Source of the DNA: CALVZT01 sp964368755
GTDB taxonomy: Bacteria > Bacillota > Clostridia > Christensenellales > UBA1242
DNA: 20,658 bases
Reading direction: 5' to 3'
NCBI GenBank assembly: GCA_964368755.1
Contig: CAYJCR010000014.1
Span: 1-20,658, forward strand
Shown here: positions 16,356 to 20,658 of the stretch, one piece after another
Numbering within the stretch: position 1 is the first letter of the stretch
Layout: the number at the start of each line of letters is the position of its first letter
Program-made: the position numbers and the translations under genes
The notes under the pieces: model-generated
What the model saw: only the letters and a program-made list of their open reading frames with translations
The model's database searches: none
Told to the model about the DNA's origin: nothing

Positions 16356-17462
16356 ATGGCAATATTTCTTAACATATTATTTTTGTTAATAGGACTTGTG
16401 CTTTTGATCAAAGGCGCAGATTTTTTTGTAGACGGGGCTAGTGGTATAGCGAAGAAGTTCCGCATCTCGCCACTTATCATCGGTCTTACCGTTGTAGCAA
16501 TGGGTACGAGCTTGCCGGAACTTGCTGTTGGCGTTGTTTCTTCTATCCGAGGTAGCAATGACCTTGCAGTAGGCAATGTTATTGGATCAAATATATTCAA
16601 TATACTTATGATACTAGGAATTAGTGCTATTATTCTACCAATATCTATCAAGAAGACTAGTCGTAAGATAGATATCCCATTCATGCTACTAAGTGGACTT
16701 GTATTGTTTGTATTTGCTGCCGATTCTATTTTTGATAACGCAAGTGGCAATGTTGTTAGTAGAGCAGAGTCAATTGTGCTATTGATTTTGCTTGCAGTGT
16801 ACATGTATGTTACAATCAATACGATTGTTATCAATCGCAAAGATGAGAAGTTTGTCTCAGAGCCGATGTTTTCGATCAATCCGCCTGATGAGAACGCTGT
16901 AATAACAGTAGATGAACTTGTGCAAGACAGTCAGAAAAAAATCTCTGTCCTCAAAAAAGAAGCCAAAGAACTCCCAGCAATAGAAGAGCCTGTCAAGAAG
17001 AAATACCTTGATAATATTTGGGTATTGCTTGTGCTACTTATTGTGGGTACTGCCGGAGTAATAGCAGGAGGGGAGTTTGTGTCGTCGACAGCTAAGTTCC
17101 TTGCACTCAAACTCGGTATGAGCGAGTCTCTAGTAGGTCTTACTGTCGTAGCAATGGGTACAAGTCTGCCTGAACTTGTTACATCAGTTGTTGCCATTAA
17201 GAAAAAACAAGTTGATATAGGACTGGGCAATATTATTGGGTCATGTATATTCAACTGTTGCTTAATACTAGGGTTAGTAGGTACGGTCAATCCTATGGCA
17301 ATAAGTCAACACTTGTTCATAGATATGGCGATAATGCTTGTGTCGATGTTCTTGCTTGCTATATCTTGTTGGAAACGCAACCATATGATAACAAGAGCAG
17401 AGGGTATAATGTATGTATGTTGTTATGCTGCCTACCTCACATATATTATTATCAGGAACTGA
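16356..17462 (+). CDS. CaCA family calcium/sodium-type cation antiporter (YrbG-like)
   Basis: A 368-residue integral membrane protein with the two inverted alpha-repeats of the Ca2+/cation antiporter superfamily. Repeat 1 has GTSLPE at 50-55 and GNVIGSNIFN at 73-82; repeat 2 has GTSLPE at 268-273 and GNIIGSCIFN at 291-300. The conserved Glu in each GTSLPE and the Asn of the GN..GSN motif line the ion site. About five helices lie on each side of a hydrophilic loop (about 160-219, Glu/Lys-rich). It probably exchanges Ca2+ for Na+ or H+ across the cytoplasmic membrane; the exact ion is not decided by sequence. AAAGGGA lies about 8 bases before the ATG. Single gene between terminators. Confidence 0.93.
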   Translation: MAIFLNILFLLIGLVLLIKGADFFVDGASGIAKKFRISPLIIGLTVVAMGTSLPELAVGVVSSIRGSNDLAVGNVIGSNIFNILMILGISAIILPISIKKTSRKIDIPFMLLSGLVLFVFAADSIFDNASGNVVSRAESIVLLILLAVYMYVTINTIVINRKDEKFVSEPMFSINPPDENAVITVDELVQDSQKKISVLKKEAKELPAIEEPVKKKYLDNIWVLLVLLIVGTAGVIAGGEFVSSTAKFLALKLGMSESLVGLTVVAMGTSLPELVTSVVAIKKKQVDIGLGNIIGSCIFNCCLILGLVGTVNPMAISQHLFIDMAIMLVSMFLLAISCWKRNHMITRAEGIMYVCCYAAYLTYIIIRN

Positions 17463-17483
17463 CTATCTTGGTGTTAGGTATAA

Positions 17484-17517
17484 AAAAAGAGTATTCTACA
17501 AGGAATGCTCTTTTTAT
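17484..17517. terminator. bidirectional terminator between convergent genes
   Basis: Stem of about 13 bp with one G-T pair (17485-17497 with 17504-17516), loop of 6, A-run left and T-run right. It serves the antiporter gene (+) and the LRR/coiled-coil operon (-). Confidence 0.75.
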
Positions 17518-17518
17518 G

Positions 17519-17737
17519 TTATTTTATCTTAGTCTCGATGGATTGGAGTTTTAGTTTTATCTTCGTAAGGTCATTGTTGATAACTTTGATCTCGCCCAAG
17601 ATGTCTTCCTCTTCTTCTGTGCTAAGTCGTGGGTCAGCAAGTTTCTTAATTGCACGTTCGAGAGATTCGATTTGTAGTTGATATTGTGAGGCAAGTTCTT
17701 TCATTTTGGAGGCAATAGTTTGGGTGTTGGTACTCAT
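17519..17737 (-). CDS. small coiled-coil protein coupled to the LRR protein
   Basis: A 72-residue hydrophilic protein, MSTNTQTIASKMKELASQ..., rich in Lys, Glu, Leu and Ile with heptad-like spacing (about 8-35 and 48-72) interrupted by ADPRLSTEEEED. It is predicted to be two helices forming a coiled-coil hairpin. No family recognised. The start at 17737 is preferred over upstream in-frame Met codons because AAGGAG lies 9 bases before it and because it begins one base after the stop of the LRR gene, a coupling arrangement. It probably acts with or binds the LRR protein; this is inference from gene order. Confidence 0.65.
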   Translation of the reverse strand: MSTNTQTIASKMKELASQYQLQIESLERAIKKLADPRLSTEEEEDILGEIKVINNDLTKIKLKLQSIETKIK

Positions 17738-17738
17738 C

Positions 17739-20093
17739 TTATTCATCTCCTTGTCCACCTGATATCTTTAGATCTGATATAGATATAGTTGCAGGTTTCT
17801 GTTCCAAAGAAGCTATTGTCATATCATCATCTTCTGGCGTGCCGAGATAGTTCTGCTCGCCACCGGCATTGTTCTTATATGCGAAGTAGTCTGGTAATAC
17901 AAGAGTCTCATCTCCTATTATAGTAGGGCATAACTTCCTTACGGTAGGATTGATTGTACAAGTGCCAGTAGTACCGAGTGCTGCAAATCTTATTGGTCTA
18001 TCAGGATTGAATTGGTTGTATAGCTTTGAGAAGTCTTGTATTCCATTGAGGAATGCTCTGAATACTCTTTTTTGTTCCTTTTCTGGGAAAGAGTCTCTAA
18101 CATAAGGCATAACTTCGAAGTTGTCCATAAGAAGATATTTGCCATACTCTTCGGTATCTACTACTCTCATACGGGTCTTGCCAACAAGGTCTTCGCCATC
18201 TTCGGTTCTGCGTACAATATCCATTCTTTGAGTCTCGTGGTCAGCAAGCTCAAATAGATATGGCTGAACTCCACGGTTGGTAACAACTGTGCATATAGCG
18301 AGTTTGTTACTACTAAGATGCATGTCAGGAGAACTCTTCTTCATCATTTTGTAAGAATACTTGGTATTGTGAGTGTCAGTAAGTTGCTCGCCGATATATT
18401 TCATATGCTCAAGCACATCTTCTGAAGTAGAGAATGCTGCTTTGATGACATCATATTTTTCTGGCAAACCATATCTAGAAATGTTGAATATCAAATCTCT
18501 AAACTCAATATTTGACTTGTCTCTCGGATAAATGATATATGGCAAAACACCTTCGCTAGTCTCTACTTGATCAAATATTCTTTTGATTATTTTGATATCG
18601 GAATAGTATTGGAAGAACTTTGCTCCAACTTCTAAGTACTTGTCAGCTATAACCCCTTTCAGATCTTCAGGTCTATCATAGCCCTTACTTATAACGAACT
18701 GTACGAAGTTCATTCTATTATCTGTGAGTTCTCTAAGGTCTTCGACGCCATTTGTCTTATTTGCCTTCTGATATGCGATGAATCTGTCATGCATTCTGCC
18801 TTTGCTAAGTTTGCCTTTGACAAGCTCATCGCTGTAACCGAAGTTGGTAAGAGTCTTGGCTATGTACGCCTTCTCACCATTCGCATATTCCACACGTGCC
18901 TTATCGATAAAGGCTGAGTAATTTTGACTAAAGAAGTTGGCGAACTCAACATTTGGCATAGCAAGTGGGATAGAAGAGAAGAGGTTGTCTATCTCGTCCA
19001 TTCTCATATTGAGAGGATCTTTGGTAAGGTTTTTGTTGTAATTGCGATGCGAAGGGAAGTTCTCTGCAGAATGAAGTATATTGTATTTGATGAGATTGAA
19101 CGCTTTTGTTCGAATGCCCTCATCTTTTTCGAATAATCCACATAATACTGCGAGCTTGAACAATGATAATGATTGAGAATCACTCAACTTCTCAAGATTA
19201 TCAACGCAACTCTCAGGAGTAGCCGATTGCTTCGCTTGTTTGATAAGACTATTCCATCTGCTACGGTTGGCAAGAAAACCTTTGATATTGCTTGCATCTA
19301 TGTTGTTGATAATATAAGACTTAGGGAACTTAACTGGTCCTGTCTGGGCTTGCTGGAAAAGATAATGTTTGAATATAAGGTAATTGAAAAGTTTGTTCTC
19401 TTTGAGAATGCTCTCAGGATTGTCAGTAGATGCCATTATCTCAGCAATTAGTTGATCGTTGTCGATAGAATATATTGCATCACTTCCATCGCGATTGCCT
19501 TCGAATATATTGATGAACTTCTTTGTCCCTGTCTCCATAAAACTATATCCAGGGATAAATCTGCCTATAAGGTGTTTTTGAGATGCATTTGGTAGAGCGA
19601 AGTCCCTAGCAGTCATTGTCTCATAACCCATAACATCAATAAGAAGATCTGGGTTGCAGTCTTTGAATGGCTCTTGGAACAAAGCTTTGAGTCTGCGAGG
19701 TAAAGATATGTGAGTTAGACTCTTATCGCCCTCGAAGACATAGTTGCCCATAGCAAGGACGCTCTCTGGGATATTAACCTTGCTAAGATTGGGACAATCT
19801 GCGAATGCGAAGTGGTCAAGTCTAATAAGACTCTCAGGTAGAACTATCTCGCGAAGTTCGCTCTGATGCTGGAATGCAGATATCTCTAACCTTGTGACTC
19901 CTTCTGGTATAGCAGGCGCAACACCATTGTGAGTCTTGAGATAATCATAGTAGGCATCAGTGAATCCATTGAGTACAAATATAGTCTCATCGTGTGAGGC
20001 AAGTTTGCGCATTTCTTCCTTACTATAATACAGTTCAGTACGAGTGTCCAATTCGATTTTGTAATAAGGATTGCTTAGCAAGAGCTCTTCCAT
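17739..20093 (-). CDS. LRR (BspA-type) protein with large uncharacterised C-terminal region
   Basis: A 784-residue protein without signal peptide or TM segment, so probably cytoplasmic. Residues about 62-153 are four 23-residue LRR_5/BspA-type repeats, each starting IPE or LPE/LPR and containing an AF or VF core with a C/D-rich turn. The middle (about 165-590) is mostly helical, Lys/Asn/Asp-rich and unrecognised. A distinct mixed alpha/beta domain starts near 598 (LAICTVVTNRGVQPYLFEL, GKTRMRVVD, KYLLMDNFEVMPYV, IRFAALGTTGTCTINP), followed by an acidic tail ending SGGQGDE. BspA-type LRRs are usually on secreted proteins, so a cytoplasmic version is odd. AAGGGGGTA is 10 bases before the ATG; an out-of-frame ATG at 20098 opens a 7-codon ORF across the start. 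It is the first gene of a two-gene operon. Confidence 0.75.
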   Translation of the reverse strand: MEELLLSNPYYKIELDTRTELYYSKEEMRKLASHDETIFVLNGFTDAYYDYLKTHNGVAPAIPEGVTRLEISAFQHQSELREIVLPESLIRLDHFAFADCPNLSKVNIPESVLAMGNYVFEGDKSLTHISLPRRLKALFQEPFKDCNPDLLIDVMGYETMTARDFALPNASQKHLIGRFIPGYSFMETGTKKFINIFEGNRDGSDAIYSIDNDQLIAEIMASTDNPESILKENKLFNYLIFKHYLFQQAQTGPVKFPKSYIINNIDASNIKGFLANRSRWNSLIKQAKQSATPESCVDNLEKLSDSQSLSLFKLAVLCGLFEKDEGIRTKAFNLIKYNILHSAENFPSHRNYNKNLTKDPLNMRMDEIDNLFSSIPLAMPNVEFANFFSQNYSAFIDKARVEYANGEKAYIAKTLTNFGYSDELVKGKLSKGRMHDRFIAYQKANKTNGVEDLRELTDNRMNFVQFVISKGYDRPEDLKGVIADKYLEVGAKFFQYYSDIKIIKRIFDQVETSEGVLPYIIYPRDKSNIEFRDLIFNISRYGLPEKYDVIKAAFSTSEDVLEHMKYIGEQLTDTHNTKYSYKMMKKSSPDMHLSSNKLAICTVVTNRGVQPYLFELADHETQRMDIVRRTEDGEDLVGKTRMRVVDTEEYGKYLLMDNFEVMPYVRDSFPEKEQKRVFRAFLNGIQDFSKLYNQFNPDRPIRFAALGTTGTCTINPTVRKLCPTIIGDETLVLPDYFAYKNNAGGEQNYLGTPEDDDMTIASLEQKPATISISDLKISGGQGDE

Positions 20094-20138
20094 AGCATAC
20101 TTACCCCCTTTTTATTTAATTTATTGTCAATCAAAGTC

Positions 20139-20167
20139 AGTGTAACACGGGGGTACCCCCTTGTCAA
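20139..20167 (-). promoter_or_regulatory. promoter of the LRR/coiled-coil operon with operator-like palindrome
   Basis: Minus strand: consensus TTGACA (20162-20167), exact 17-base spacer, TACACT (20139-20144). A perfect 12-bp palindrome GGGGGTACCCCC (20149-20160) fills most of the spacer, an ideal place for a regulator that blocks or remodels RNA polymerase binding. Confidence 0.65.
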
Positions 20168-20270
20168 TACTCAAATTTTTTATTTTTATAATAATTATAT
20201 ATTATTATCTTTTTTGACTTTATCTCCCATCACCGCGACAAAAATGACATTCTATTTGATATGTTTTTGT

Positions 20271-20301
20271 ACAAAAAAATCACACATTGATCTGTGTGAT
20301 T
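20271..20301 (-). terminator. orphan minus-strand rho-independent terminator
   Basis: 9-bp stem AATCACACA/TGTGTGATT (20278-20286 with 20293-20301), loop of 6. On the minus strand it is followed by T7. No protein gene lies upstream of it on that strand within the window. Confidence 0.6.
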
Positions 20302-20478
20302 GCCTTTAAATAGGAAGATGAGTTTAGTAATCTTGGCACTTCTTTGTCCTATAAGAAATATTCATTCTGCAAAGAATATAAAGTAAGCCAACAGTGTGAC
20401 ACAAGGAGATCTTTATAAAGAGAAAAAACTCTTTTGTACTGTTTGTATAGAAAATCCAAATTTTAAGCAAAAAAACAC

Positions 20479-20507
20479 TTGCATTTTATCTGAAGTTATA
20501 GTAAAAT
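20479..20507 (+). promoter_or_regulatory. promoter of tRNA-Ser
   Basis: TTGCAT (20479-20484), 17-base spacer, TAAAAT (20502-20507), 63 bases before the tRNA. The transcribed leader contains a stem-loop at 20516-20545 (arms CTTAGGA and TCCTAAG). Confidence 0.5.
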
Positions 20508-20570
20508 GTGGAAGTCTTAGGAGAAAAGAACTTTTTCTTCCTAAGCAAATCCCCCTTTTTATCATAATAT

Positions 20571-20658
20571 GGAGAGATGGCTGAGCGGTCGAAAGCGGCG
20601 GTCTTGAAAACCGTTGAGGTGAAAGCCTCCTGGGGTTCGAATCCCTATCTCTCCGCCA
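20571..20658 (+). tRNA. tRNA-Ser (anticodon TGA)
   Basis: An 88-base class II tRNA: acceptor GGAGAGA/TCTCTCC, anticodon loop CTTGAAA (TGA), a long variable arm (GAGGTGAAAGCCTC), T loop TTCGAAT, discriminator G and encoded CCA at 20656-20658. It ends exactly at the window edge and reads UCA and related Ser codons. Confidence 0.97.

Larger units (their letters stand above)
20094..20570. other. 477-base non-coding stretch between the LRR gene and tRNA-Ser
   Basis: It holds the LRR operon promoter (20139-20167), an orphan minus-strand terminator (20271-20301), a potentially structured region at about 20302-20440, the tRNA-Ser promoter (20479-20507) and a leader hairpin (20516-20545). No convincing ORF was found. 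Confidence 0.6.

Noticed and set aside
16356..17462. Internal DNA repeat in the antiporter gene (GTSLPE regions).
   Set aside because: It reflects the ancient duplicated alpha-repeats of CaCA transporters.
20396..20584. Plus-strand ORF of 62 codons ending inside tRNA-Ser.
   Set aside because: It runs through the tRNA promoter and into the tRNA; not compatible with a real gene.

Overview
The window is AT-rich bacterial DNA with strong AGGAG-type ribosome binding sites, sigma-A-like promoters (several with TGN extended -10 elements), rho-independent terminators and the standard bacterial code. The two lipobox lipoproteins, the InlB-type and Ig-like/MBG-like surface repeats, and the NifU-like + GGGtGRT pair suggest an uncultured gut-type Clostridia/Bacillota (Firmicutes) member. 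This placement rests on gene content only; there is no rRNA in the window.

Layout, left to right. (1) 61-975 (-): an InlB-repeat surface lipoprotein whose 3' part is out of frame at the window edge. (2) 1159-2733 (+): a promoter, tRNA-Arg(CCT), and a tight ASCH - GNAT acetyltransferase - ASCH gene triad with no visible terminator between the tRNA and the proteins. (3) 2697-3937 (-): histidine phosphatase, nitroreductase and possibly a 37-codon small ORF. (4) 4142-5851 (-): a NifU-like Fe-S scaffold relative and a GGGtGRT protein. (5) 6069-6482 (+): a Nudix hydrolase. (6) 6650-10995 (+): a gene for a lipoprotein of about 1,450 residues, interrupted by a run of eight G just after the signal peptide. 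(7) 11117-12398: a DUF3592-like membrane protein (+) and a four-TM hypothetical protein (-). (8) 12685-16259 (+): a heterodimeric ABC exporter with one degenerate and one canonical ATP site. (9) 16356-17462 (+): a Ca2+/cation antiporter of the CaCA family. (10) 17519-20093 (-): a cytoplasmic-looking LRR protein and a short coiled-coil partner, driven by a promoter with a perfect GGGGGTACCCCC palindrome in its spacer. (11) 20094-20658: a 477-base non-coding stretch with an orphan minus-strand terminator, then tRNA-Ser(TGA) ending at the last base.

How the parts work together. Surface exposure is one theme: two lipoproteins, both with a broken reading frame, and in the large one the break sits in a homopolymer typical of ON/OFF phase variation. 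Envelope transport (ABC pair, CaCA antiporter) and house-cleaning enzymes (Nudix, nitroreductase, phosphatase) fill the middle. The most system-like novelty candidates are the G8 switch, the tRNA-Arg/ASCH/GNAT/ASCH unit, and the LRR/coiled-coil operon with its operator-like palindrome. No CRISPR array, insertion sequence, integrase or phage gene was seen.
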